Assembly: GCF_004208415.1 (NCBI RefSeq) | Contig: NZ_CP035758.1 | Location: forward strand, 9,858,001-9,922,000 | Direction of reading: 5' to 3' | Origin: Ktedonosporobacter rubrisoli | GTDB lineage: Bacteria; Chloroflexota; Ktedonobacteria; Ktedonobacterales; Ktedonobacteraceae | Length of the DNA stretch: 64,000 nucleotides | Position numbers and translations under genes: made by a program | Part shown: positions 52,023-60,201 of the stretch, in pieces | How the letters are laid out: each line of letters starts with the position of its first letter | Position numbering within the stretch: the stretch's first letter is position 1 | Notes under the pieces: generated by a model | Told to the model about the DNA's origin: nothing | The model's input: only the letters and a program-made list of their open reading frames with translations | The model's database searches: none

Positions 52023-53261
52023 TTGTTGGTAACTCACGATAGACGATATGTAATCATTGGCAATGGAGTGGCGGGTACAACTGCTGCGGATACATTACGC
52101 AAGAACGATCCCAATTGTAGCATCCATTTGCTCACCAACGAGCCCTACCCGCTATATAACCGTGTTTCACTGCCTCGTTTCTTGCAGGGCAAGCTCATCG
52201 AGCAGAAGGTGATGATACGCGACTTTGCATGGCATGAGCAGCGCAACATCAAGCTCATCACAGAAACGATTGTGACGGGTGTTCATACAGATGAGCAGGT
52301 GGTGGTCACTGATAGTGGCTTAACGCTTCCCTATGATGCTCTGCTGGTGGCAACTGGCGGTTGGGCGAATCCCTTGCGCGTGCCCGGAACGGATGGGGTA
52401 AAGCATATTTATAATTTCGTAACATTAGATGATACGAAAACTATTATTGCTCGTATGCTTGAATCGCGCACAGCTGTCGCCTATGGCGGAAGTTTTATTT
52501 CCTATGAATTGTGCGATGGCTTTGCTTTGCGTGGGCTCAATACCACCTGGCTTATGCGCGGTCCTTACTGGCTGCGTAGCGCTCTCGATCCCGAGGGCGG
52601 CGAGGTCGTCGATAACATTGCCAAGAAATTTGGTGTGGAAGTCATCCACGGCGACGAGATCGAGTGCGTCATCCCTAAAGATGGCGTTCCTAATTATGTC
52701 AAGACGAAAAAGGGACGCGAGATCCAGGCAGATATGTTGGGGGTTGGTCTGGGCATAACCTTGAACACAAAAATTTTGGCTGATACGCCTGTTGAGGTAC
52801 GTCAGGGCGTCGTTGTCAATGAGTATCTTGAGACGAATGTGCCGGGCGTCTATGCCGCCGGCGATGTGGCCGAGTTCTACGATCCAACGATTGGCCATCA
52901 CCATACAATGGGGACCTGGGATAATGCTTTAGCCCATGGGCGCGTTGTGGGTGTTAACATGGCAGGTGGGCACCAGGCATATGTAGATGTGCCAACCTAC
53001 ACCAGCCCGCTCTTTGATGTCAATATTGCCGTGGTGGGTACTGCGGAATCAAATAATCCCGAGCTCACTTCTATTTCGCGACGCGAACCAGGCGAGAAGG
53101 GCAATGAGAATTATCGCAAACTCTTCTTGCGCGATAATAAGATGGTTGGCGCGCTTATGATTGGCAGCCCTAAGGGGCGCAAGAAGCTTGTTGAGCTGAT
53201 TAAGAATCAACATGTGATTGAGACCGCAGCTGAGCAAGAAGAAATATTAACCTTGAAGTAG
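52023..53261 (+). CDS. FAD/NAD(P)-dependent oxidoreductase (ferredoxin/nitrite reductase-like)
   Basis: The start is one of two adjacent TTG codons (52023 or 52026), with AAGGAGA just upstream. The 412-residue protein has the two dinucleotide folds of the pyridine nucleotide-disulphide oxidoreductase class: YVIIGNGVAGTTAADTLRK, then PLYNRVSLPRFLQGK, DALLVATGGWANPLRVPGTDG, TAVAYGGSFISYELCDGFALRG (NAD(P)-binding), and YLETNVPGVYAAGDVAEFYD (second FAD loop). It lacks the redox CXXC pair of thioredoxin reductases. It resembles the reductase parts of nitrite reductases or rubredoxin reductases. Its electron acceptor is unknown. No ferredoxin gene is adjacent. Confidence 0.9.
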   Translation: MLVTHDRRYVIIGNGVAGTTAADTLRKNDPNCSIHLLTNEPYPLYNRVSLPRFLQGKLIEQKVMIRDFAWHEQRNIKLITETIVTGVHTDEQVVVTDSGLTLPYDALLVATGGWANPLRVPGTDGVKHIYNFVTLDDTKTIIARMLESRTAVAYGGSFISYELCDGFALRGLNTTWLMRGPYWLRSALDPEGGEVVDNIAKKFGVEVIHGDEIECVIPKDGVPNYVKTKKGREIQADMLGVGLGITLNTKILADTPVEVRQGVVVNEYLETNVPGVYAAGDVAEFYDPTIGHHHTMGTWDNALAHGRVVGVNMAGGHQAYVDVPTYTSPLFDVNIAVVGTAESNNPELTSISRREPGEKGNENYRKLFLRDNKMVGALMIGSPKGRKKLVELIKNQHVIETAAEQEEILTLK

Positions 53262-53289
53262 CTCTGGCACACGCAAGCACAGATGAAAT

Positions 53290-53327
53290 AATTGGCTGGT
53301 ACTGGCAAGATTCGGTGCCAGCTAATT
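53290..53327 (+). terminator. Terminator-like hairpin after the reductase gene
   Basis: AATTGGCTGG (53290-53299) pairs with CCAGCTAATT (53318-53327). An inner CTGGCA/TGCCAG pair (53303-53322) overlaps it. Confidence 0.5.
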
Positions 53328-53520
53328 GCTTGTGAGATAGGCAGCAGGTGCCTTACTCTTAGGCAAGAAGGCATGTTCCAGGCGCTCTCATTTCCCTTTC
53401 TGGGTCGCGCTTGATCGATGTTAATGAGGATTTGGAAAGCCTTAAGCCCTCAAAAAGCTTGCTGGTTGGAGGCAAGCTATGGTACTGTTAGGGAAACTAT
53501 TCAGGTACAGGAGATGTTCC

Positions 53521-54777
53521 ATGGCCATCCAATGCATAAAATGTGGGAAAAAGCTGCCAGATGATGCTCGAATATGTGATAACTGTGGGACCGTGGTTGA
53601 AGATAATCAAGTGAGATCGCGTTCTGTATCAACGAGTGATGAAACCCTACAGGCTCCTTTTCCTGGTGAAGCTGCCAACTTGGGCGTGCGCGAACAGCTA
53701 GCCCAGCAGCCTACAACCCAGCTTTCATTCCCTGGTATCTCTGCTGAATCTCCGAGGCAGATCAGTTGGCCTGGCGTGCAAGCAAGTAGTGAGGCAGATC
53801 CTGCTCAAGAACAGCAGGATTGGAGTGTAGAGAAGCAGACGACCGGGCAAGCAGAGGAGCAAAAAAAGCATCCTCCAATGCAGGATACTTTGGAAAGCGC
53901 GCAGGATAGCAGCCTGGAGGACCAGCCTACCCGACCGATAACTGCGGCTGAGCGTCAATACCAGGATCAGGCTACTATGTCTGAACAAACCTCTCCTATT
54001 GATGAGTTAGATACTGTGCATACAGCCGTACCCCCTTCCACAGCTGATGCGTCTGTTGATGAGCTAGATACTGTGCATACAACTGTACCGGCATCTGCCC
54101 CTGATGCGTCTGTGATGCACACTCCTCCACCACATACTCCGCCGTTATCTCCGCAATCCCTACAGCACTTCGGCCAGGCCCTCTCTGGGCCATCTGTGCA
54201 GGGGTGGCAAAAGAAATTTTCTCAGCTGGGGCCAATGGTAAGCAAACGCAGGACTTTTCTGATCGTGATAGCTTTGTTATTGGTTCTCTTGTTTGGAACT
54301 GTTGGGGCCTGGATGACCATGGCCCAGCCTTTTAGCGTGGCTCCTGTTACCCAGCCCTGGCAAGCCTTTCAGGACCAGGGACTAGGCGTTTCATTAGCCT
54401 ACCCAAACGGATGGACAGTGCAGGTGGATCATGGCAAATCCGCTGTACATTTTTTCGATAGTAGCCTGACTGCGCAGTTTGAACTTGAAGTCGTCCCGTC
54501 TGCAACCGCTAACCTGACCCAGTACCTGCAGCAGCAGGGAGAAAATCTGGGCATGACAAGCGTGAAATCGGGTTCGCCGCAGAAATTTGCCGGGACAAGC
54601 TGGCAACAAGTCCAGGGGAATATGCTGCGTAACGGAGCTAACTATGTAGGATCGATTCTTGCCGCGGTTTATAGGGACCATACCTACAAAATAACGCAGA
54701 GCGCTCATCAGAGTATCTATACAGATGAAGAGAAAGATGTTTTCTCGGTTATACGTACTTCACTTAAATTTGTATAG
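53521..54777 (+). CDS. Zinc-ribbon membrane protein with extracytoplasmic domain
   Basis: ATG 53521 has AGGAG eight bases upstream; an earlier in-frame start lacks a site. The 418-residue protein starts with a zinc ribbon (CIKCGKKLPDDARICDNCG). A long, Gln/Pro/Ser/Thr-rich disordered segment follows, including two 19-residue repeats (DELDTVHT.VP...) at 54001-54114. One membrane segment (LIVIALLLVLLFGTVGAW) precedes an outer domain of about 150 residues starting QGLGVSLAYPNGWTVQ and ending VFSVIRTSLKFV. The outer domain resembles the PsbP-like/DUF1795 fold seen in similar Chloroflexota proteins. The function is unknown. Confidence 0.75.
   Translation: MAIQCIKCGKKLPDDARICDNCGTVVEDNQVRSRSVSTSDETLQAPFPGEAANLGVREQLAQQPTTQLSFPGISAESPRQISWPGVQASSEADPAQEQQDWSVEKQTTGQAEEQKKHPPMQDTLESAQDSSLEDQPTRPITAAERQYQDQATMSEQTSPIDELDTVHTAVPPSTADASVDELDTVHTTVPASAPDASVMHTPPPHTPPLSPQSLQHFGQALSGPSVQGWQKKFSQLGPMVSKRRTFLIVIALLLVLLFGTVGAWMTMAQPFSVAPVTQPWQAFQDQGLGVSLAYPNGWTVQVDHGKSAVHFFDSSLTAQFELEVVPSATANLTQYLQQQGENLGMTSVKSGSPQKFAGTSWQQVQGNMLRNGANYVGSILAAVYRDHTYKITQSAHQSIYTDEEKDVFSVIRTSLKFV
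54001..54114 (+). repeat. Two tandem 57-bp repeats within the zinc-ribbon gene
   Basis: The two units (54001-54057 and 54058-54114) encode DELDTVHTAVPPSTADASV and DELDTVHTTVPASAPDASV. They show synonymous and conservative differences, which indicates a duplication that has since diverged. Confidence 0.85.
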
Positions 54778-54807
54778 GATTGAAATTATCTCTAACTTTT
54801 CTACTTC

Positions 54808-54882
54808 GCCCTGGAAAGCCTGCTGGTACTAGCAGATCTTACGAAGCCTGACTGGCAGTCGCGATCTAGCGGCTTCCAGGGC
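54808..54882 (+). ncRNA. Candidate three-way-junction RNA
   Basis: GCCCTGGAA(A)GCC (54808-54820) pairs with GGCTTCCAGGGC (54871-54882), 12 bp with one bulged A. Inside, TGCTG (54821-54825) pairs with TAGCA (54830-54834). GATC (54835-54838) pairs with GATC (54863-54866), enclosing GACT-ggc-AGTC (54850-54860). It lies between the zinc-ribbon and acidic protein genes. An extended -10 TGA-TATAAT follows at 54902-54910. It could also be a large terminator; no T-tract follows. Confidence 0.4.
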
Positions 54883-55140
54883 AACTTTTGGCTAAATACT
54901 ATGATATAATGTGCATTGCATTGAGAGCATCTGATAGACATGCTGACCTGGACTGTAGCTTTTTTGCAGTCATCCTGAGCGCGAGATTGCGTTTCTCGCT
55001 CTCCCCCGGGTCCACCTGGCGTGAGGCCAGCGCCATGGTTCCCCTTCCTTCTGGAGGCGAGGGGTGTCAAGAAATGAACTTAATTGTGTCATAGAAAGCG
55101 TCTCTAGCTGCGTATGCACATAGCTATAGAGAAAGATGAT

Positions 55141-55536
55141 ATGGAGAGAAAGGAGAGCGCAGGAAAGCTATTGCCTGCGCATGGAGAGCTTATGGATGAT
55201 ATTCATTTTGAACGTCATTTTCGTACGCCCTATTCAGAAGGTTACTATATTATGCAGGGAAGTAGCCTGCAGAGCAACAATCGTTTAGGAACTGTAGATA
55301 TTCACTTTACCACAACTGCCGTCCATGGCACGCTGATTCTAGAGCGCGAGCTTGAGGAAGCCGATCTGACGAAGCTTATTGAACAGATCGATGAAGATCT
55401 CGTACTTTCGGCAGATATGCCACGTGATGACTTCCTGGTAAGTGTGTATGTGGGTAAGGATGTTGGTTTCTACAGCGATGAGTACTTTGCGGAAGAGAAT
55501 AACGACAGCCTTGATTTTGATGATGAGGACGAGTAG
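55141..55536 (+). CDS. Small acidic hypothetical protein
   Basis: ATG 55141 follows AGAGAAAG; starts at 55114 and 55192 (GGAGAG upstream) are possible. The protein of about 131 residues has a mixed alpha/beta middle (RFRTPYSEGYYIMQGSS-like and GTVDIHFTTTAVHGTLILERELEEADLTKLIEQIDEDLV), then DFLVSVYVGKDVGFYSDEYFAEEN and an Asp/Glu-rich tail (DSLDFDDEDE). There is no signal or membrane segment. I do not recognise the family. It has its own leader of more than 200 bases containing a structured element. Confidence 0.65.
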   Translation: MERKESAGKLLPAHGELMDDIHFERHFRTPYSEGYYIMQGSSLQSNNRLGTVDIHFTTTAVHGTLILERELEEADLTKLIEQIDEDLVLSADMPRDDFLVSVYVGKDVGFYSDEYFAEENNDSLDFDDEDE

Positions 55537-55599
55537 TTGTAGCTACCGCTAACCTCTTCCTTATGATAGAGACAATACTAGGATAGCTGTTCTGGTTGA

Positions 55600-56250
55600 C
55601 TAATCCTCTAGCAGGCCGCGCCGCATAGCATATTTGACAAGTTCGGCGCGGCTATGGAGATTGAGCTTATCCATGATATGGGTGCGGTGGGTGTCAACAG
55701 TTTTGGGACTAATGACAAGGCGCTCAGCAATCTGATTGTTAGTATAGCCCTCGGCAACTAATTTCAATATTTCGCGCTCACGCTCCGTAAGGCTGCTATA
55801 GCTATCCTTCTCTTCGCCTGTGCGAACTCGCTGCAAGTAATCCCCTACCATCACAGATTGAGCCGTGGGGGAAAGATAGAATTGGCCGCTCTGAATGATG
55901 TGCAGGGCAGAGATAAGGTCTGTGTCCGCCGCCTCTTTCAACATATAGCCGGAAGCGCCGGCGCGTAGCGCTTGAAAGATGTACTCATCGTGCTCATGCA
56001 TAGTCAGGACAAGCACTTTGACATCAGGGAGCAATTTTTTTATCTGTTTGGTAGCCTCAATGCCATTGATATCGGGCATAGTGATATCCATGAGCACGAT
56101 ATCGGGCTGCAACTTTTGAGCCTCATGAATAGCTTGCCGACCATCCTGTGCTTCCCCTACGACTTCCATATCTGGTTGGGCATTTAACATCATTTTTAAG
56201 CCCGCGCGCAGGATCGTATGATCATCTGCCAACAGTATGCGTATCTTCAT
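55600..56250 (-). CDS. NarL/FixJ family response regulator
   Basis: The 216-residue protein has a receiver domain (IRILLADDHTILRAGLKMML, phospho-acceptor Asp55 in IVLMDITMPDINGIEA, VLVLTMHEHDEYIFQALRAGASGYMLKEA) and a LuxR-type helix-turn-helix (LTEREREILKLVAEGYTNNQIAERLVISPKTVDTHRTHIMDKLNLHSRAELVKYAMRRGL). It follows the sensor kinase gene by 41 bases. Because the kinase gene is divergent from the bc-complex operon, this pair may regulate that operon in response to a respiratory signal. Confidence 0.96.
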   Translation of the reverse strand: MKIRILLADDHTILRAGLKMMLNAQPDMEVVGEAQDGRQAIHEAQKLQPDIVLMDITMPDINGIEATKQIKKLLPDVKVLVLTMHEHDEYIFQALRAGASGYMLKEAADTDLISALHIIQSGQFYLSPTAQSVMVGDYLQRVRTGEEKDSYSSLTEREREILKLVAEGYTNNQIAERLVISPKTVDTHRTHIMDKLNLHSRAELVKYAMRRGLLED

Positions 56251-56291
56251 TGCTTTGTGATTCCTGATTTATGAATGTTGTTGACGTGTAT

Positions 56292-57416
56292 TTATGTAGC
56301 GTGCGTTCTCTCGCCTATACTATAAGCTGATCCTACCGAAGTTTTCCTTGTGGAGAACGCCGTCGTAGGAAGCGGAATACGAACGTCAATGGTTGTGCCC
56401 CGACCAATTGTTGAGCTAATTGTGAGTGAGCCGTCGAGCAATGTGGCACGCTCTTTCATGCCAACCAGGCCCCAGCCGCGTTCCTGGCCCGGTCCTGGCA
56501 TTTTCTCTAATTGCTCAGCATCGAAGCCATGCCCATCATCGATAATTGTGGCATGGACAGCATCCGGCTCTTCTTCAAGGGTGATGCTCGCGTTATGTGC
56601 CTGAGAATGCCGGGCAATATTAGTTAAGGATTCCTGTACTATTCTGTAGAGCGCGGTCTCCATTTCGGGAGAGAGTCGGGCTTTAAAGCCTGTAGCCTGG
56701 AACTCGACGCTGATCGGGAATTTCTGTTGATATTCCTTGATATACCAGCGTAAGGCCGGCAATAGCCCGAGATCATCAAGCGTACTGGGGCGCAAATCTA
56801 TACTCAAATTGCGAATTGCACGCAGGGTTTGATGAGCAAGTTTGCGCGTATCTGCTATCCGATCGCGAGCTTCCTGAGTTGTGGTGGATTCTTCGAGCAC
56901 AGCCAGGCTAATGAGCAGCGAAGTGAGCACTTGCGACGTTTCGTCATGCAACTCGCGAGCTATACGTTTGCGCTCTTGCTCCATGGCATTAATGCTCTGC
57001 GTAACGCGCAAGCGATTAGCCTCGTCAATCGCTTCAAGCATCACGTTAAGCGTATGGGCAAGTTGATCGGCCTGTGGGTCCATCCCGGTAATGGGAGCGC
57101 GCAACGTGCGTTCTCCGGCCTGCACGCGCTTCATGACTCTGGCCAGATCGGTAAGCGGACGGAAAGCTATCTGGAGCAGGACAAAGTTAAAGGCCACACT
57201 GACCAGCCAGCCTACAATAACAAAGGCAATCAGGATGGTTGGGGCGCCCGGCAGGCTGTTGAGTCGTGATGCTAGCCAGGTGCCGCCTGTGGCGCCGACA
57301 AAGATGATCAGGCTGTTCGCCAGCAATACCTTATAGATAACTGGTATACCGAGCAGCTGTCTGATTAAGCGGTTGCTTGGCGCAACCTTTTTATTGGGAA
57401 TAATGGGATCTGCCAT
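56292..57416 (-). CDS. Sensor histidine kinase, NarX/DegS-like (HisKA_3)
   Basis: ATG 57416 (MADPIIPNKK) is chosen with AAAGAGA upstream; the frame opens 25 codons earlier without a site. The 374-residue protein has two membrane segments (VIYKVLLANSLIIFVGATGGTWLA, TILIAFVIVGWLVSVAFNFVLLQIA), a HAMP domain, and a HisKA_3 domain with RKRIARELHDETSQVLTSLLISL. It ends in an HATPase domain with TALYRIVQESLTNIARHSQA, IDDGHGFD and GWGLVGMKERATLL. There is almost no extracytoplasmic loop, so the signal is probably sensed within or near the membrane. It is the partner of the downstream NarL-type regulator. Confidence 0.95.
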   Translation of the reverse strand: MADPIIPNKKVAPSNRLIRQLLGIPVIYKVLLANSLIIFVGATGGTWLASRLNSLPGAPTILIAFVIVGWLVSVAFNFVLLQIAFRPLTDLARVMKRVQAGERTLRAPITGMDPQADQLAHTLNVMLEAIDEANRLRVTQSINAMEQERKRIARELHDETSQVLTSLLISLAVLEESTTTQEARDRIADTRKLAHQTLRAIRNLSIDLRPSTLDDLGLLPALRWYIKEYQQKFPISVEFQATGFKARLSPEMETALYRIVQESLTNIARHSQAHNASITLEEEPDAVHATIIDDGHGFDAEQLEKMPGPGQERGWGLVGMKERATLLDGSLTISSTIGRGTTIDVRIPLPTTAFSTRKTSVGSAYSIGERTHAT

Positions 57417-57897
57417 TGAAAATTCTCTTTGCAGGGATACAAATTTTTCCTTACAATTGTAATTGTATCGGTTATCCGTATGAACTGTCAAACAGCATAG
57501 TAGGGACGTTTTACTCGCCTAAGAATCAGGTGTATGTCGTGTAAAAAATCAGGTACTTACCTGATGTCTCTCTCAGGAGGTGGAAGTAAGCTAAATTTAT
57601 TATCGAATAGAGGTGGCGTACAGAGTTGTGCGATCCCTTACATAACCTCGCAGTCGGTAGAGTATTGAAGGTAATACATGTAGCGAGAGTAGCTAATCGA
57701 CTGGCCAGGTACGTACATAGCGTGCCGGTGTTATTACAAAAAATAGGGAAAAGGTGCAGAAGTTCTGGCTCCTACGCAGGTCTCAGAGGGGTATTCGGGA
57801 ACACAGCTCTATGATATAATCAGCCACACAGTATAAGAACTTTTGCATAGATATCTTTCCAACACGGTCAAATCTTTGATCCTTTTGAGGAGGCACA
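57417..57897 (+). promoter_or_regulatory. Divergent promoter region of kinase and bc-complex operon, with operator-like palindrome
   Basis: No gene is seen here. AATCAGGT occurs at about 57524-57531 and again at 57547-57554. The second copy lies in the palindrome ATCAGGTA-CT-TACCTGAT (57548-57565). An extended -10, TGA-TATAAT, lies at 57812-57820, about 70 bases before the cytochrome b start. An open frame at 57626-57814 lacks a site. Confidence 0.45.
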
Positions 57898-58704
57898 GTG
57901 AGCTCTACTACTAATAAAAGCTTACTAGATGTGGCGACGCAGAAGATCGTCGAGAGCCAGGTCTGGCGCTCTATTTTCCGCCATGGCTATCCCGACACTC
58001 CATTGAACCAATCATTGGTGATGATGGGAAACGTATTTCTGCATCTCCACCCTGTTAAGGTCAGCCGGCAGGCTATGAAGATTACCTATACCTGGTGTAT
58101 GGGTGGAATATCTTTCTTCCTATTCCTGTTGCTGACGGTTACCGGTGTCTTTTTGATGTTTTATTATGTCCCGAGTACGCAGGTAGCTTATCAGAATATC
58201 AATCAGTTAAGTACTGCTGTGTCCTTTGGGCACCTTGTGCGTAACATGCACCGCTGGGCGGCCCACTTGATGGTTGTCTCGGTGACGCTGCATATGATTC
58301 GTGTCTTCTATCACGGAGCATATAAGCCGCCGAGAGAGTTCAACTGGGTTGTGGGCGTGCTGCTCTTCTTTGTGACCTTATTCTTGAGCTTCACAGGTTA
58401 TCTGCTTCCCTGGGACCAGATTGCGCTCTGGGCTATCACTGTGGGTACTAACCTGGCTCCGTATGCTCCCTTGCTGGGCGACACTGTTTACAAGATCCTG
58501 CTGGGAGGAGGTGCGGTTGATCAGCCCACGCTGATACGCTTCTATGTTGGCCATGTGATCTTACTCCCGCTAGCTGCGGCTCTGTTGATGGCAGTTCACT
58601 TCTGGCGCATCCGTAAGGATGGCGGTGCCGCTGGTCCGCCACCCCCATCTCGCCGTGAGGTAGAGGCTCCACAGGAGCGTGCGACGGCTAGCGCTGCTCG
58701 TTAA
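57898..58704 (+). CDS. Cytochrome b6-like subunit of a bc-type complex
   Basis: The start is GTG 57898 with GAGGAGG upstream. The 268-residue protein holds four membrane helices and matches cytochrome b6. His118 and His132 (HLVRNMHRWAAHLMVVSVTLHMIRVFY, spacing 14) and His219 and His234 (YVGHVILLPLAAALLMAVHFWRIRKDGG, spacing 15) are the ligands of the two b haems. Cys67 in YTWCMGGISF stands where b6 has the Cys of the covalent haem c(n). It contains LLPWDQIALWAITVGTN. It oxidises quinol together with subunit IV and the Rieske protein. The split b6/IV arrangement follows cyanobacteria and Gram-positives rather than mitochondria. Confidence 0.95.
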   Translation: MSSTTNKSLLDVATQKIVESQVWRSIFRHGYPDTPLNQSLVMMGNVFLHLHPVKVSRQAMKITYTWCMGGISFFLFLLLTVTGVFLMFYYVPSTQVAYQNINQLSTAVSFGHLVRNMHRWAAHLMVVSVTLHMIRVFYHGAYKPPREFNWVVGVLLFFVTLFLSFTGYLLPWDQIALWAITVGTNLAPYAPLLGDTVYKILLGGGAVDQPTLIRFYVGHVILLPLAAALLMAVHFWRIRKDGGAAGPPPPSRREVEAPQERATASAAR

Positions 58705-58751
58705 AAGGTTGTCTGTTCTGTACAGTGTCTACGATACATTGAGAGGATACC

Positions 58752-59294
58752 ATGTCGATTGAACAGAAAGAACCAGGAGTACAAACGCAGTCGTCGGCCA
58801 CGCAGCGGCGGTATCGTACACTGGCTGTCGTAAGACAAGAAGCTATCACACGCGTAGAGAAGCCGCTTGAGGATTCAGTCTTTGTGTGGCCTCACCTGCT
58901 GGTTCGCGAGTTTTTCGCAGCGACGGCGCTGACGGTGATGATAACTTTGCTCTCTATTGCCATTGATGCTCCGTTGCGCCCGCCGGCTGACGCGAGTCAG
59001 ACGCCGAACCCGGCGAAAGCGCCGTGGTACTTCCTGGGTTTGCAGGAATTATTGCACTACTTCCCGCCAACAACTGCTGGTGTGCTGGTTCCGGGGTTTA
59101 CCTTGGTGGCCCTTGCCGTCCTGCCATATGTGGACCGCAACCCGAGCCGGGCTTATGCTGATCGCAAGGTGGCCATAACCATGTTCACTATGTTTGTAGT
59201 GTTCTGGGCTGTGATCACGTTAGCAGGAAGCTTCTTCCGTGGTCCGGGTTGGTTGTGGATATGGCCCTGGCAGAGTATCTACTTTGACCTATAG
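58752..59294 (+). CDS. Cytochrome b C-terminal domain (subunit IV-like)
   Basis: The 180-residue protein starts after GAGAGGATACC. It has a polar N-terminus and three membrane segments. The Qo-site segment reads NPAKAPWYFLGLQELLHYFP; the canonical PEWY motif is replaced by APWY (near residues 90-93), as I recall for several bacterial complexes. GVLVPGFTLVALAVLPYVDRNPSR follows. Together with the preceding b6-like subunit it completes cytochrome b. It lies 47 bases downstream of that gene and 30 bases upstream of the Rieske gene. Confidence 0.93.
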   Translation: MSIEQKEPGVQTQSSATQRRYRTLAVVRQEAITRVEKPLEDSVFVWPHLLVREFFAATALTVMITLLSIAIDAPLRPPADASQTPNPAKAPWYFLGLQELLHYFPPTTAGVLVPGFTLVALAVLPYVDRNPSRAYADRKVAITMFTMFVVFWAVITLAGSFFRGPGWLWIWPWQSIYFDL

Positions 59295-59324
59295 GCAAGG
59301 AAAAGATCAAAAGGATAGTCTCAT

Positions 59325-60029
59325 ATGAATAATATTGATACACCGCCAATTACGCCTCAGCAATATGAAGTTTTGCACGGCGGGGGCGCTGAAGCTGCAG
59401 AGATTGCGAAGCAGCGTCTCTCGCGGCGGCGCTTCCTTCGCCGATCTATGCTTGCTGTATGGGGGCTTTCGGCTACAGCGGCGGTAGCTGGCGCCTTAGA
59501 TATGCTTTATCCCGGCCTTTCCGGCTCCTTTGGCTCTTCGCTGGTGGTGGGCAAGAAAGCTGATTTCAAGCCCGCGACGCCGGCTCAATTTAAGCTTGAA
59601 ACGGCCGGTGTTTACCATCGCCCGGTGGCGAGAACCTATGTGGTTCATCTCGCGCCAGACACGAAGTGGCTGTTGACCGGGCAGAGTCTGCAGGATCAGT
59701 TAGGTTCTGAGTGGGTCACGAAAGATAGCGATGGAAGCTATTGGATCGCGCTCTATCAGCGTTGCGTGCATCTTGGCTGTACCGTTCCGTTCCGCGATGA
59801 TTGCCTTAGCTTCAAGTGCCCCTGTCATGGGTCTCACTATAATGTGAACGGTGAGTTCCTTGATGGCCCGGCTCCTAGAAGTCTTGATCGCTTCCGGATG
59901 TCTTTTAGTGGCGATGATGTTGTGGTCAATACTGGCCTTTTGAATTATCCAAACCAGCCGGTTCCGCATCCTGATCCGACAACGCGCTTACTTCCTATAC
60001 CAACGGTCCAGTGTAGCGCTGGCGGTTAA
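59325..60029 (+). CDS. Rieske iron-sulfur protein of the bc complex
   Basis: The 234-residue protein starts with a polar region and a twin-arginine-like signal anchor (RRRFLRRSMLAVWGLSATAAVAGALDML), so it is folded in the cytoplasm and anchored outside. The cluster motifs are CVHLGC (Cys147, His149, Cys152) and CPCHGSHY (Cys165, Cys167, His168). Cys147, His149, Cys165 and His168 bind the 2Fe-2S cluster, and Cys152-Cys167 form the stabilising disulphide. It accepts an electron from quinol at the Qo site and passes it on. In this operon the expected cytochrome c acceptor is replaced by the cupredoxin-containing protein of the next gene. Confidence 0.96.
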   Translation: MNNIDTPPITPQQYEVLHGGGAEAAEIAKQRLSRRRFLRRSMLAVWGLSATAAVAGALDMLYPGLSGSFGSSLVVGKKADFKPATPAQFKLETAGVYHRPVARTYVVHLAPDTKWLLTGQSLQDQLGSEWVTKDSDGSYWIALYQRCVHLGCTVPFRDDCLSFKCPCHGSHYNVNGEFLDGPAPRSLDRFRMSFSGDDVVVNTGLLNYPNQPVPHPDPTTRLLPIPTVQCSAGG

Positions 60030-60070
60030 TGTGCTGCTGTATTTGCGCAATACGCGATATGAAACACATC

Positions 60071-60132
60071 GCAGGTTACTGTTTCTCAGGGCGGACTGCT
60101 AACCCAGTGGGTTTTGAGAAGCAGTATCCTGC
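60071..60132 (+). repeat. Long stem-loop between the Rieske and cupredoxin genes
   Basis: GCAGG (60071-60075) pairs with CCTGC (60128-60132). CTGTTTCTCA (60079-60088) pairs with TGAGAAGCAG (60115-60124). ACCC (60102-60105) pairs with GGGT (60109-60112). The 3-nt internal loops are symmetrical. There is no T-tract, so it is more likely a processing or stability element, or an attenuator, than a terminator. Confidence 0.55.
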
Positions 60133-60201
60133 CGGACAATATAGGATTGATATGAGCCCTTTTCTTTTCATAAATGGGTATCTGTCAAAAGGGTGTGTGT
60201 T

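Noticed and set aside
57626..57814. 62-residue open frame upstream of the cytochrome b gene
   Set aside because: It starts at a non-ATG codon without a site and overlaps the probable promoter region.
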